Origin: Cellulosimicrobium funkei
GTDB taxonomy: Bacteria; Actinomycetota; Actinomycetes; Actinomycetales; Cellulomonadaceae
Direction: 5' to 3'
Assembly (NCBI RefSeq): GCF_004519295.1
Contig: NZ_SOZH01000007.1
Coordinates: forward strand, 265,055-329,054
DNA: 64,000 bases
Shown: in pieces, positions 50,583 to 59,548 of the stretch
Layout of the letters: the number at the start of each line of letters is the position of its first letter
Position numbering within the stretch: position 1 is the stretch's first letter
Notes under the pieces: model-generated
What the model saw: only the letters and a program-made list of their open reading frames with translations
What the model was told of the DNA's origin: nothing
Databases searched by the model: none
Position numbers and translations under genes: made by a program

Positions 50583-51448
50583 GCGCCACGACCCTCGCCA
50601 CCGGCGCCGGCCCGACGGCGTCCCGCACCTCCCCCTACCGCCTCTCGTTCGGCCACGTGCTGCGCTCGGAGTGGATCAAGTTCCGCACCCTGCGCTCCAC
50701 CTGGTGGACGCTCGGCATCACCGTCGTCGTCATGGTGGGCTTCTCGCTCATGTTCGCGGCCGTCATGTCCTCCATGCAGTCCGCGGGCGCCACGCCCGAG
50801 GAGGCCGGCATGGGGTCCGCCGACGGGGTGGGCATCACCGTGATCACCGTCGGCTACACGTTCGCGCAGCTGGCCGTGGCCGTGCTCGGGGCGCTCACCG
50901 TGACGGGCGAGTACTCGACCGGCATGATCCGCTCCACGCTCTCCGCCGTGCCGAGCCGTCTCCCCGCGCTCGCGGCGAAGATGATCGTCGTCGGCGTGGT
51001 GACCGCGGTGACGACCGTCGTGGCCGTCGGGCTGTCGTGGCTCGTGACGTACCCGATCCTGTCGGGCAAGGACATGACCGTCGACTTCTCGTCCGCGGAC
51101 GACCAGCGCGCGCTGATCGGCGTCGTGCTCTACCTCACGACCGTCGCGCTCTTCTCCGTCGCGGTCGGCGTGCTGCTCCGCAGCTCCGCGGGGGCGATCT
51201 TCACGCTCGTCGCCGTGTTCTTCGTCCTGTCGATGGTCCTCGGGATCGTCATGGGCGTGACCGGTGCCGAGTGGGTCCAGACGCTCTACAACTCCCTGCC
51301 CGCGTCCGCCGGCGAGCAGATCGTGCTCGGCGGCAACATGTCGGGCAGCGACACGATCGCGCCGTGGCCCGGCTACGCCGTGCTCCTCGGCTGGACCGCC
51401 GCGCTGGTCGCCGCGGCCGCGGTCGTCCTCAAGCGCCGGGACGCGTGA
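50579..51448 (+). CDS. ABC exporter permease (ABC-2 type)
   Basis: This 289-residue membrane subunit has six predicted helices and the VLRSEWIKFRTLRSTWWTL opening typical of ABC-2 permeases that accompany the DrrA-like ATPases, plus GEYSTGMIRSTLSAVPSR in the loop that contacts the ATPase. It is coupled to the ATPase gene upstream and, by GTGA, to the sensor kinase downstream, so all four genes form one operon. Confidence 0.92.
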   Translation: MSATTLATGAGPTASRTSPYRLSFGHVLRSEWIKFRTLRSTWWTLGITVVVMVGFSLMFAAVMSSMQSAGATPEEAGMGSADGVGITVITVGYTFAQLAVAVLGALTVTGEYSTGMIRSTLSAVPSRLPALAAKMIVVGVVTAVTTVVAVGLSWLVTYPILSGKDMTVDFSSADDQRALIGVVLYLTTVALFSVAVGVLLRSSAGAIFTLVAVFFVLSMVLGIVMGVTGAEWVQTLYNSLPASAGEQIVLGGNMSGSDTIAPWPGYAVLLGWTAALVAAAAVVLKRRDA

Positions 51449-52953
51449 CCACCCGGCCCACCACCCCGCCGACGCCGGACGAGCAGACCGCTCGTCCGGC
51501 GTCGGCCGTGGCGCGCCCGGAGCCGGTGGAGCCCGCCGCGCCGGGGAACCCGGGCTCGTCGACCCACCCCCTGCGCCCCGCGCCCGCCCCCTTCACCGAG
51601 CTCGACGCGCGTCGGCTCGGCCCCGTCCGCCGGTACTTCGCGCGGCACCCGGTCGTCATGGACTGGGTCGTCGTGGCCGTCTTCGTCTTGCCCGGCGTGC
51701 TGTACGCGCTCACCGCGTCTCAGCCCCGTGGGACGACGGCGCTCTCGCTCGTGTTCTTCCTCGTCGGCGGCGTGCTCCTGTACTGGCGCCGCCGTCGGCC
51801 CGTGACGATCGCGCTCGCGCTCACCGCCGTCGGCGTCGTCGCCATCGGCGTCACCGGCGACACGGCCGGGTTCGAGGTCGCGGCCATGTTCGCCGTCTAC
51901 GCCGTCGCGGCGTCGCGGCCCTCCCGCATCGCGTGGCCCGTGCTCGCGATCACCGTCCTCGCGCTCTCCGGCGCGACCCTGCTCTGGTACGACGTCGTCA
52001 CCACCCCGGAGGGGGAGGTCCTGCGCCAGAGCGTCGAGCCGGGCCGCGCGACCGTCGACCGCATCGTCGGCATGCTCGTGACCACCATCCTCTGCCTCGT
52101 CGCGCTCGCGATCGGGACGAACGTGCGCGCGCGCCGCCAGCACGTGTCCGACCTCGTCGAGCGGGCCAACTCCATCGCGCGCGACCGCGACCAGCAGGCA
52201 CAGCTCGCCGCCGCCGCCGAGCGCACGCGCATCGCGCGCGAGATGCACGACGTCGTCGCGCACTCCCTCACGGTCATGGTCGCCCTCGCGGACGGTGCCA
52301 AGGCGTCGGGCGCCAAGAACCCCGAGCTCGCGGGCCACGCCCTCGACGAGCTCACCGCGACCGGGCGCGCCGCCCTCGCCGACATGCGGCGCGTCCTCGG
52401 CGTCCTGCGCGAGCCGGGCGGCGAGCAGACCGTACCCCTCGCGCCCGCGCACGAGACGCCCGAGCTCGAGGAGATCGTCGAGCGGTTCCGCACCGCCGGG
52501 CTGCCCGTCCGGCTCGTGCGCTCCGGCCCGCAGCCGACGCCCGGCCCCGCCCTGCGCCAGACCGCGCACCGCATCGTCCAGGAGGCCCTGACGAACGTGC
52601 TGCGCTACGCGCCCCTGTCCCCCGTGGTCCTCGTCGAGGTGTCGCGCCGCGCCGAGCCCGGCGCCGACTGGCTGGAGCTGCGCGTCGTCAACCAGGCGGG
52701 CCGTCGTCCCGGGGAGGGCGCGAGCGCCGACGAGCGCGGGCTCCCGCCGTCCGTCGCGGAGCAGCACCCGCCCGGCGTCCCCGTCGGCACGGGGCGCGGG
52801 ATCATCGGGATGCGGGAGAGGGCCGCGGTCTACGGCGGTACCGTGTCCGCGGGGCCGAGCGGGACGGGCTGGGAGGTGCGGGCGAGCCTGCGCCTCGACC
52901 TCGACCCCGGCCGCCAGGCCGGCGCACGCGACGACGGACGGGAACGCACATGA
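51445..52953 (+). CDS. Sensor histidine kinase (NarL/LiaS-type)
   Basis: This 502-residue kinase has about 65 disordered N-terminal residues, four to five membrane helices (about 70-225), a HisKA_3 dimerisation domain with phospho-acceptor His268 in REMHDVVAHSL, and a HATPase_c domain whose G-box is GTGRGIIGMRER. No extracytoplasmic sensor domain is present, so it senses within the membrane, like intramembrane-sensing kinases. Both ends overlap the neighbours (GTGA and ATGA). Confidence 0.92.
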   Translation: MTTRPTTPPTPDEQTARPASAVARPEPVEPAAPGNPGSSTHPLRPAPAPFTELDARRLGPVRRYFARHPVVMDWVVVAVFVLPGVLYALTASQPRGTTALSLVFFLVGGVLLYWRRRRPVTIALALTAVGVVAIGVTGDTAGFEVAAMFAVYAVAASRPSRIAWPVLAITVLALSGATLLWYDVVTTPEGEVLRQSVEPGRATVDRIVGMLVTTILCLVALAIGTNVRARRQHVSDLVERANSIARDRDQQAQLAAAAERTRIAREMHDVVAHSLTVMVALADGAKASGAKNPELAGHALDELTATGRAALADMRRVLGVLREPGGEQTVPLAPAHETPELEEIVERFRTAGLPVRLVRSGPQPTPGPALRQTAHRIVQEALTNVLRYAPLSPVVLVEVSRRAEPGADWLELRVVNQAGRRPGEGASADERGLPPSVAEQHPPGVPVGTGRGIIGMRERAAVYGGTVSAGPSGTGWEVRASLRLDLDPGRQAGARDDGRERT

Positions 52954-53651
52954 CGGGAACGGGGGCACCGATCCGGGTGCTGCTCGTCGACGACCAGGCC
53001 CTGCTGCGCATGGGCTTCCGCATGATCCTCGCCGCCGAGGACGACATCGAGGTCGTCGGCGAGGCCGGGGACGGCGAGACGGGCGTCGCGCAGGCGTCCG
53101 CGCTCGCGCCGGACGTCGTGCTCATGGACGTGCGCATGCCCGGCACGAACGGCATCGAGGCGACGGAGCGGATCGTCGCCGCCCAGCCCGGGTCGCGCGT
53201 CATCATCCTCACGACGTTCGACCTCGACGAGTACGCGTTCGCCGCCCTGCGCGCCGGGGCGAGCGGCTTCCTCCTCAAGGACGCCAAGCCCGGCGAGCTC
53301 GTCGGGGCGATCCGCGCCGTCGCGAGCGGCGACGCCGCCGTCTCCCCGCGCATCACGCGCCGCATGCTCGAGATGTTCTCCGGCCAGCTCCCGCAGGACG
53401 GCACCGCCGCCCCGGCCCAGGCGCCGACCGGCCGGGACGACCCGCGCCTCGCCGACCTCACCGCGCGCGAGCTCGAGGTCTTCGAGGCCCTCGGTGAGGG
53501 GCTGACCAACGCCGAGATCGCCGAGCGCTTCGTGCTCTCGGAGGCGACGGTCAAGACCCATGTCGGGCGCGTCCTCGGCAAGCTCGGCCTGCGCGACCGC
53601 GTCCAGGCCGTCGTGCTCGCCTACGAGACGGGCGTCGCCCGCCCCTCCTGA
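52950..53651 (+). CDS. NarL/FixJ-family response regulator
   Basis: This 233-residue regulator has a receiver domain with DD (14-15), phospho-acceptor Asp60 in VLMDVRMPG, Thr in LTTFD and Lys in FLLKDAKPGE, and a C-terminal LuxR-type helix-turn-helix (about 165-225: LTARELEVFEALGEGLTNAE, then SEATVKTHVGRVL). It is the partner of the kinase with which it overlaps and probably activates the exporter operon. The 18-bp palindrome at 49404 is a candidate target. Confidence 0.93.
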   Translation: MTGTGAPIRVLLVDDQALLRMGFRMILAAEDDIEVVGEAGDGETGVAQASALAPDVVLMDVRMPGTNGIEATERIVAAQPGSRVIILTTFDLDEYAFAALRAGASGFLLKDAKPGELVGAIRAVASGDAAVSPRITRRMLEMFSGQLPQDGTAAPAQAPTGRDDPRLADLTARELEVFEALGEGLTNAEIAERFVLSEATVKTHVGRVLGKLGLRDRVQAVVLAYETGVARPS

Positions 53652-53665
53652 CTCTCCCGCCCCCC

Positions 53666-53725
53666 GCCGAACAGGTGGTTCTGGCGCGTCCAGGACATCG
53701 GACGCGCCAGAACCACCTGCTCGGC
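53666..53725. terminator. Family-2 hairpin, copy 2, as operon terminator
   Basis: Bases 53666-53691 pair with 53700-53725 with a single A-C mismatch and an 8-base loop. The outer arm GCCGA-N-CAGG-N-GGT-N-CTGG is shared with the hairpin at 31010, and the inner GCGCGTCC stem is private. It lies between the response regulator and the convergent RND gene. Confidence 0.75.
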
Positions 53726-53789
53726 CCGCCGGGATCGCCTGGTCGGCGGGGGCCCGGCGGGTCCGGCGCGTCGGGGACGGTGGGGCGGT

Positions 53790-56700
53790 TCAGGCGTTCG
53801 CCGTCGCCTCCTCGGCGGCGGCGGCCTTGTCGGCCTCGGCCTGGGCCGCGGCCTCTTCCTTGGCCGCCTTCCTCGCGGCGCGCTTCTCGCCGCGGCGCTC
53901 GGCGAGCGTGTAGAGCACCGGGACGACGACGAGGGTAAGCAGCGTCGAGCTCAGCAGGCCGCCGATGACGACGAGCGCGAGCGGCTGGGAGATGAACGCG
54001 CCGCCGCCCGTGATCCCGACGGCCATGGGCGTGAGCGCGAAGATCGTCGCGGCGGCGGTCATGACGATGGGGCGCAGCCGCTTGCGCGACCCCTCCAGGA
54101 CGGCGTCGTCGAGCGCCCGCCCGCGCTCGCGGTACTGGTTGATGAGGTCGATGAGCACGATCGCGTTCGACACCACGATGCCGACGAGCATGAGCAGGCC
54201 GATGAGGGCCGGCACGCCCAGCGGCGTCCCCGTGGCCAGCAGCAGGAGCAGCGCGCCCGTCGCGGCGAACGGGATCGACACGAGCAGGATGAACGGCTGC
54301 AGGAGGCTGCGGAACGTCGCGACCATGACGAGGTAGACGATGAGGATCGCGACGAGCAGCGCGAGCCCGAGGTCGGCGAAGGCGTCGGCCTGGTCGGCGG
54401 CGACGCCCCCGACCTCGACCGTCGCGCCGCCCTCGAGCTCGAGGCCGTCGATCGCGGTCGTGAGCTCGGTGGTCAGCGCGCCGAGGTCCTGCCCCGCGGG
54501 GGTGACGGCGATCGTCGCGCTGCGCTCGCCGTCGACGCGCGTGATCGAGGTGGGGACCTCGACCTCGGCGACCTCGGCGACCTGCGTGAGCGGCACGGGG
54601 CCCGCGGCGGTGGGCAGCACGACCTGCTCGAGCTCGGCGACCGTCGCCGGCGCCTCGCCCGCGACCACGCGCACCTGCACCGGGCCGTCGCCGAGGTTCA
54701 CCGTGCCGACCGGGGCCGGGGACATCGCCCCCGCGACCGTCCCGGCCACCTGCGTCTCCGTGAGCCCGACGGCGGCCGCCGCCTCACGGTCGACCGTCAC
54801 CTGGACGGTGGCCTGGGCGGCGGCGAGGTTGTTCGTCACCTGCGCGGCGCCGTCGGTCCCCTCCGCGAGCTCCTGCACCTCGGCGGCCGCCGCGGCGAGG
54901 GTGTCGGTGTCGGGCGCGCGGACCACGAGGTCGACCGTGGAGCTGCCGAACGCGGCGTCGGCGCCCGCGACCTCGATGCCCTCGCGCGCGTCCCCACCCA
55001 GCCCGGAGACGGCGTCGCGCACGTCCTCCTGGGCCGCGACGGCGTCGGCGTCCGCGTCGAGCGTGACGGCGAACGTCGCCGTCGGGGACCCGCCGCCGCC
55101 GAAGAACGCGGCCTCCGGGCCGCCCGCGGTGCCGACGGTCGTCTGGACCGTGGCGACGCCGTCGACGTCGAGGAGCGCCTGCTCGACGTCGCGCGCGGCA
55201 GCGTCCTGCGCGTCGAGCGACGTGCCCGGCGCGAACGACTCGGTGACGGTGAGCGTGTCCTGGCCGGTGTCGCCGAGGAAGTTGGTCTCGAGCCGCGGCA
55301 CGAGCGCGAGCGTCCCGGCGAGGATCGCGACCGACACGCCGAGCGTGATCGCGGGGTGGCGCAGGGCCCCCCGCAGCGTCGGGAGGTACGCGCGCTGCCA
55401 CAGCCCGCGACGCTCCTTGGCCTCCGCGGCGGCGCGGGCGCGCTCGCCCGCGAGGCGCGCGGCCTCCGGGTCGGCCGGGACGGGCGGCGACGTGATGAAC
55501 CAGTACGCGAGGACCGGGACGATCGTCAGCGCGACGAAGAGCGAGGCCAGCATCGCGATGGCGACGGTGAGCGCGAACGGCCGGAAGAGCTCGCCGACCA
55601 TGCCGCCCACGAGCGCGATCGGCAGGAACACGGCGACGGTGGCGACGGTCGAGGCGGTGATGGCGCCCGCGACCTCCTTGACCGCGCCGATGATGGCGCC
55701 GACCTTCTCCTCGCCGTACGACAGGTGCCGCTTGATGTTCTCGATGACGACGATCGAGTCGTCGACCACGCGGCCGATCGCGACCGTCATCGCCCCGAGC
55801 GTGAGGATGTTGAGCGTGTAGCCCGTGGCGTTCATGACGATGAACGTCACGAGCAGCGACAGCGGGATCGACACGGCGGAGACGAGCGTCGAGCGCAGCG
55901 ACGCGAGGAACAGCAGGATCACGACGACCGCGAAGAGGAGCCCGAGCAGGCCCTCGGTCGCGAGGCCCTCGATGGACTCCTCGATGAACGGGGCCTGGTC
56001 GAACACGACCTCGACGCGCACGTCCTGGGCGTCGAGCACGCCGGAGAGGTCGTCGACCGCGTCCTGGACCGCGTGCGACACCTCGACCGTGTTGCCGGCG
56101 GGCGTCTTGGTGATGGCGACGGCGAGCGCGGGCTCGCCGTCGAGCCGGGAGAACGACGTCGCGGGCTCGGGGCCCGCGGTGACGGTCGCGACGTCGCCGA
56201 GCGCGACGGGCGGGGTGCCGGGCGCCGCGGTCGGGGACACGAGGGGCAGCGCGGCGAGCTCGTCGACGGTCGTGATCGCCGTGCCGACCTGCACGCTGAG
56301 GGTGCGGTCGCCCTCCGCGACGGTGCCCGCGGGCACCACGACACCGTTGTCCTGGAGGATCGTGGAGACCTGCTGCGGGCTGAGCCCGGCGACGGCGAGC
56401 GCGGCGGGGTCGAGGGCGATCGTCACCTGCTGGTCGGCGACGCCGCTCACCGCGACGCTGCGGACCCCCTCGACGTCCTCGAGCGCAGGGACGAGGCTCG
56501 ACGTCACGGTGTCCGCGAGCGCCGCCTCGTCCGCGCCGCCCGACACGGCGAGCTGGATGACCGGGAGGTCGTCCACGGAGCCGGTCACGACCTGCGGCTC
56601 GACGTCCTCCGGGAGCTGGGACTGCAGCCGCGTGACGGCCGTCTGGAGCTGCGAGGCCGCGGCGTCCATGTCGGTGCCGTACGCGAACTGGACGGTCGTC

Positions 56701-56972
56701 ACCGAGAGGCCGGTCGACGACGTCGACGTGACGTCCTCGACCCCCTTGACCCCGCGCGCGGCCGTCTCGACGGGGACGGTGACCTGCTGCTCGACGATCG
56801 CCGGGGCCGAGCCCGGGTACGCGCCGACGACGGCGGCCGTGGGGATCTGCAGGCTCGGGATGAGCTCCTGCTTGAGCGATCCCATGCTGAGGACGCCGAA
56901 GATCGCGATCGCGACGGTGGCGAGCGCGACGAGCGCGCGGTTGGCCAGCGACAGCCGGGCGAGACGGGACAC
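53790..56972 (-). CDS. RND-family efflux pump (AcrB/HAE1-like)
   Basis: This 1060-residue transporter has the 12-helix RND layout: helix 1 (about 12-30), a large porter domain, helices 2-6 with the proton-relay Asp pair in GRVVDDSIVVIENI, a second porter domain and six last helices. The C-terminal 50 residues are a charged Ala/Glu/Lys tail. It resembles SwrC/HAE1 pumps of Gram-positive bacteria; no membrane-fusion or outer-membrane partner is present. The GTG at 56972 follows GGAGG. A divergent MarR gene shares its promoter region. Confidence 0.93.
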   Translation of the reverse strand: MSRLARLSLANRALVALATVAIAIFGVLSMGSLKQELIPSLQIPTAAVVGAYPGSAPAIVEQQVTVPVETAARGVKGVEDVTSTSSTGLSVTTVQFAYGTDMDAAASQLQTAVTRLQSQLPEDVEPQVVTGSVDDLPVIQLAVSGGADEAALADTVTSSLVPALEDVEGVRSVAVSGVADQQVTIALDPAALAVAGLSPQQVSTILQDNGVVVPAGTVAEGDRTLSVQVGTAITTVDELAALPLVSPTAAPGTPPVALGDVATVTAGPEPATSFSRLDGEPALAVAITKTPAGNTVEVSHAVQDAVDDLSGVLDAQDVRVEVVFDQAPFIEESIEGLATEGLLGLLFAVVVILLFLASLRSTLVSAVSIPLSLLVTFIVMNATGYTLNILTLGAMTVAIGRVVDDSIVVIENIKRHLSYGEEKVGAIIGAVKEVAGAITASTVATVAVFLPIALVGGMVGELFRPFALTVAIAMLASLFVALTIVPVLAYWFITSPPVPADPEAARLAGERARAAAEAKERRGLWQRAYLPTLRGALRHPAITLGVSVAILAGTLALVPRLETNFLGDTGQDTLTVTESFAPGTSLDAQDAAARDVEQALLDVDGVATVQTTVGTAGGPEAAFFGGGGSPTATFAVTLDADADAVAAQEDVRDAVSGLGGDAREGIEVAGADAAFGSSTVDLVVRAPDTDTLAAAAAEVQELAEGTDGAAQVTNNLAAAQATVQVTVDREAAAAVGLTETQVAGTVAGAMSPAPVGTVNLGDGPVQVRVVAGEAPATVAELEQVVLPTAAGPVPLTQVAEVAEVEVPTSITRVDGERSATIAVTPAGQDLGALTTELTTAIDGLELEGGATVEVGGVAADQADAFADLGLALLVAILIVYLVMVATFRSLLQPFILLVSIPFAATGALLLLLATGTPLGVPALIGLLMLVGIVVSNAIVLIDLINQYRERGRALDDAVLEGSRKRLRPIVMTAAATIFALTPMAVGITGGGAFISQPLALVVIGGLLSSTLLTLVVVPVLYTLAERRGEKRAARKAAKEEAAAQAEADKAAAAEEATANA

Positions 56973-57025
56973 GGAGCCTCCAGGGGTTCCAGGTCGGGCG
57001 GGAGACGACGTCGGCGTCGCGATTT

Positions 57026-57038
57026 CGTTAGCGTAACG
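57026..57038. promoter_or_regulatory. MarR operator candidate
   Basis: CGTTA (57026-57030) and TAACG (57034-57038) form a perfect dyad around GCG in the 113-base gap between the RND and MarR starts. It would block both promoters. Confidence 0.5.
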
Positions 57039-57072
57039 CGAAGCATCTCGGGATGGTTCCCGCCCCCACCGA

Positions 57073-57078
57073 TAGAGT
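57073..57078 (+). promoter_or_regulatory. Leaderless -10 of the MarR gene at 57086
   Basis: TAGAGT ends 7 bases before the GTG at 57086. Confidence 0.55.
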
Positions 57079-57085
57079 CGGCGCC

Positions 57086-57625
57086 GTGACCCACCCCGCC
57101 GACGACGAGCGCGCGGCGCTCGCCCGGCGCCTCGAGGACGCCCAGCGACGGCTCGCCGACCTGCTGCTCGCGCAGCGCCTCGAGCCGCTGCTCCGCACGA
57201 CCCTGACGGTCCCCCAGCTCCGCGCGCTCGCCGTGCTGCAGCTGGACGGCGAGACGAGCTCGCACCGGCTCGCGGACGTGCTCGGCATCTCCCCCGCGAC
57301 GCTCTCGGGGATCGTGGACCGGCTCGAGGCGGCGGGCATGGCGTCGCGCCGCCCCGACCCGCAGGACGGTCGCGTGCGCCTCGTCGCCGCCACCCCGCGC
57401 GGCGCCGCGGCGGTGCGCCGGCTCGTCGCGCAGGAGGACGAGCCCCTCACGGACCTCCTCGACCGGCTCGACGTCGCGGACCTGCGCGCGCTGACGGCCG
57501 GGATCGAGGCCCTCACGCGGGCCGCGGAGTCGGCCGCGGCCGACCCCGAGCCCGACCCGGCGACCAGCACGTCGGGCGCCTCGGGCGACGGCTCGGCCGA
57601 CGCCGGGACCGACCCGGAGGACTGA
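57086..57625 (+). CDS. MarR-family regulator of the RND pump
   Basis: This 179-residue regulator has the MarR winged helix: LTVPQLRALAVLQLDGETSS, SPATLSGIVDRLEAAGM (recognition helix) and PDPQDGRVRLVAAT (wing), and a 35-residue Asp/Glu/Ser/Ala-rich C-terminal tail. The GTG at 57086 is chosen for the leaderless -10; an upstream in-frame ATG at 57053 is less likely. It is divergent from the RND gene, which it probably represses. Confidence 0.9.
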   Translation: MTHPADDERAALARRLEDAQRRLADLLLAQRLEPLLRTTLTVPQLRALAVLQLDGETSSHRLADVLGISPATLSGIVDRLEAAGMASRRPDPQDGRVRLVAATPRGAAAVRRLVAQEDEPLTDLLDRLDVADLRALTAGIEALTRAAESAAADPEPDPATSTSGASGDGSADAGTDPED

Positions 57626-57655
57626 GGGTCCCTGGCCGCGCGGCCCGGGACCCTC
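57624..57655. terminator. Bidirectional terminator hairpin
   Basis: GAGGGTCCC (57624-57632) pairs perfectly with 57647-57655, with an inner GGCC/GGCC. It separates the convergent MarR and MFS genes. Confidence 0.65.
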
Positions 57656-57677
57656 CCCCGTCGGTGCCGCCGGCGGC

Positions 57678-58910
57678 TCAGACCTCGCCGAGCGCCTCCT
57701 CGGGCGTCCCCTCGACGGTGCGGGCCGTGCGGTTCCACCGGGACCACAGGACGCGCTCCCCGAGCTCGCCTGCCATCCGGTGCCCGTACGCCACGAACAC
57801 GACGACGCCGAGCACGAGGATCCCCGCCCCGAGCCAGAACGGCGCGGTCGCGGACACCGGGTGCAGGAGCCCCGCGATGACCGGGGCGGGAGCGGCGAAG
57901 CCCCAGCGCACCAGGTTGAACGCGCCGGTGGTCACGCGGCGGTCCGGGTCGCCGAGCGCGAGCGAGAGGTCCGTGAGGTTGGCGTTCGCGATGCCCATGA
58001 ACACGCCGGCGCCGACGAGCACGACGACGGACCAGGCGGTCCCGAGGTCGAGCGCGAGGAGGACGAGCGCGACGAGGACGCCCACGACGGCCACGCCCAG
58101 CGTCTGGACGGCGCCGACGCGGTGCGCGAGCCGGTGCCCGACGACGAGGATCCCGATCGCGAGCCCCACGCCCCACGCGGTGAAGACGAGACCGAGCGGC
58201 ACGACGTCGAGCCCGAGGAACACGGGGGTGTACCCGAGCACGACGAAGAAGCAGAAGTTGTACGCGGCGGTGACCGCGGCGAGCGCGAGGAAGCCGGGCT
58301 TGCGGAACAGGCGGAAGACCTGGCCGACGTGCAGCGGCGCGGGCTTCTCGGCGGGGTCCTTGAGGCGCGTCACGGACACGAGCAGCGCCACGAGCATGAA
58401 GACGCCGCACACGAAGAACGGCACGCGCCACGAGATGCCGCCGAGCAGCCCGCCGAGGAGCGGCCCGACGGCGAAGCCGAGGCCGACGCACGTCTCGAAG
58501 AGCTCGACGACCCACTCGCGGTCGTTCGCCAGGGAGACCAGGAGGACCATCGCCGTCGCGAAGAACATCGCGTTGCCGAGGCCCCACAGGCCGCGGAGCG
58601 CGGCGAGCTGGCCGATGCTCGTGCTCAGCGCCGCGAGCACGGCCGCGACGGCCACCAGGCTGACGCCCGTGGCGAGGATCTTCTTGTAGCCGAAGCGCCC
58701 GGTCGCCATGACGGCGGGGATCATGCCGAGCGCCATGACGGCGATGTAGGCGGTGAAGAGGAGCTCGATCTGCCAGGTCGACGCCCCGATCTCCTCGCCG
58801 ATCACGGGGAGGATCGGGTCGACGACGGCGATGCCGGCGATCGCGAAGAACGCGGTGAGGGCGGTCGCGTAGATGGCGGTGCGGTTCGGTTCGTTGCGTG
58901 TGGAGGCCAC
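57678..58910 (-). CDS. MFS transporter (drug:H+ antiporter, ACDE-like)
   Basis: This 410-residue transporter has 12 predicted helices. AVMALGMIPAVMATGRFGYKK holds the family loop between helices 2 and 3, and FETCVGLGFAVGPLLGG in helix 5 resembles the antiporter motif C. The GTG at 58910 is chosen because AGGAAG lies 9 bases upstream. It is divergent from a MarR regulator, so a toxic small molecule is the likely substrate. Confidence 0.9.
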   Translation of the reverse strand: MASTRNEPNRTAIYATALTAFFAIAGIAVVDPILPVIGEEIGASTWQIELLFTAYIAVMALGMIPAVMATGRFGYKKILATGVSLVAVAAVLAALSTSIGQLAALRGLWGLGNAMFFATAMVLLVSLANDREWVVELFETCVGLGFAVGPLLGGLLGGISWRVPFFVCGVFMLVALLVSVTRLKDPAEKPAPLHVGQVFRLFRKPGFLALAAVTAAYNFCFFVVLGYTPVFLGLDVVPLGLVFTAWGVGLAIGILVVGHRLAHRVGAVQTLGVAVVGVLVALVLLALDLGTAWSVVVLVGAGVFMGIANANLTDLSLALGDPDRRVTTGAFNLVRWGFAAPAPVIAGLLHPVSATAPFWLGAGILVLGVVVFVAYGHRMAGELGERVLWSRWNRTARTVEGTPEEALGEV

Positions 58911-58966
58911 TCGGTCGCACTTCCTGGTGAGGGAGGCCGCCGCACGAGGGGCGGCGGCGGGAGAAG

Positions 58967-58999
58967 TACCTGTATCTAGCAGGTAACTATCTGTAGAAT
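58967..58999. promoter_or_regulatory. MarR operator and leaderless -10
   Basis: TACCTG (58967-58972) and CAGGTA (58980-58985) form a perfect dyad with a 7-base centre. TAGAAT at 58994-58999 is a -10 ending exactly 6 bases before the ATG at 59006. Both are in the gap between the MFS and MarR genes. Confidence 0.65.
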
Positions 59000-59005
59000 A
59001 CACCC

Positions 59006-59527
59006 ATGACGGTTGCCGAGGGAAACGATCAGCCGCAGGCCGAGGCGCGCGGGGACGCGACCGCCCAGGACGTGCTGGGAACGATCGAGCTCGAGGTCGC
59101 CCAGCTCCTGCGCCGCGCGGAGCGCACGCGCGCCTCCGGGAGCCCCGGGACGTCGCGCCGGGGCGGCACGCTCGACCGGTCCGGCTACCTGCTGCTCCAC
59201 ACGCTCGGCACCCACGGCCCGCTGCACGTCAACGCGCTCGCCGAGCGCCTCGGCCTCGACGCCTCCACCGTCACCCGCCAGGTGGTCGTGCTCGAGCGGG
59301 CCGGGCACGTGCGCCGGGCCCGGGACCCGCACGACGGCCGGGCCGTCGTCGTCGAGCCCACGGGCGCGGGGCTCGACGAGCTCGCCGCCCACCGCGCGGC
59401 GCGCACCGCGCTCTACGCGGACGTGCTCGGGGACTGGTCGCGCCTCGACCGGGCCCTCCTCGCCGAGCTCCTCGGCCGACTCAACGAGGACCTCGACGCC
59501 TACCGCCGACGCCGCGCCGACGCCTGA
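59006..59527 (+). CDS. MarR-family regulator of the MFS gene
   Basis: This 173-residue regulator has the winged-helix core LDRSGYLLLHTLGTHGPLHV, LDASTVTRQVVVLERAGHV (recognition helix) and DPHDGRAVVVEPTGAG (wing). The N-terminal 50 residues are longer than usual. It is leaderless, divergent from the MFS gene, and probably represses both genes through the dyad at 58967. Confidence 0.9.
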   Translation: MTVAEGNDQPQAEARGDATAQDVLGTIELEVAQLLRRAERTRASGSPGTSRRGGTLDRSGYLLLHTLGTHGPLHVNALAERLGLDASTVTRQVVVLERAGHVRRARDPHDGRAVVVEPTGAGLDELAAHRAARTALYADVLGDWSRLDRALLAELLGRLNEDLDAYRRRRADA

Positions 59528-59548
59528 CCCGCCGGGCACGCCTCGCCG

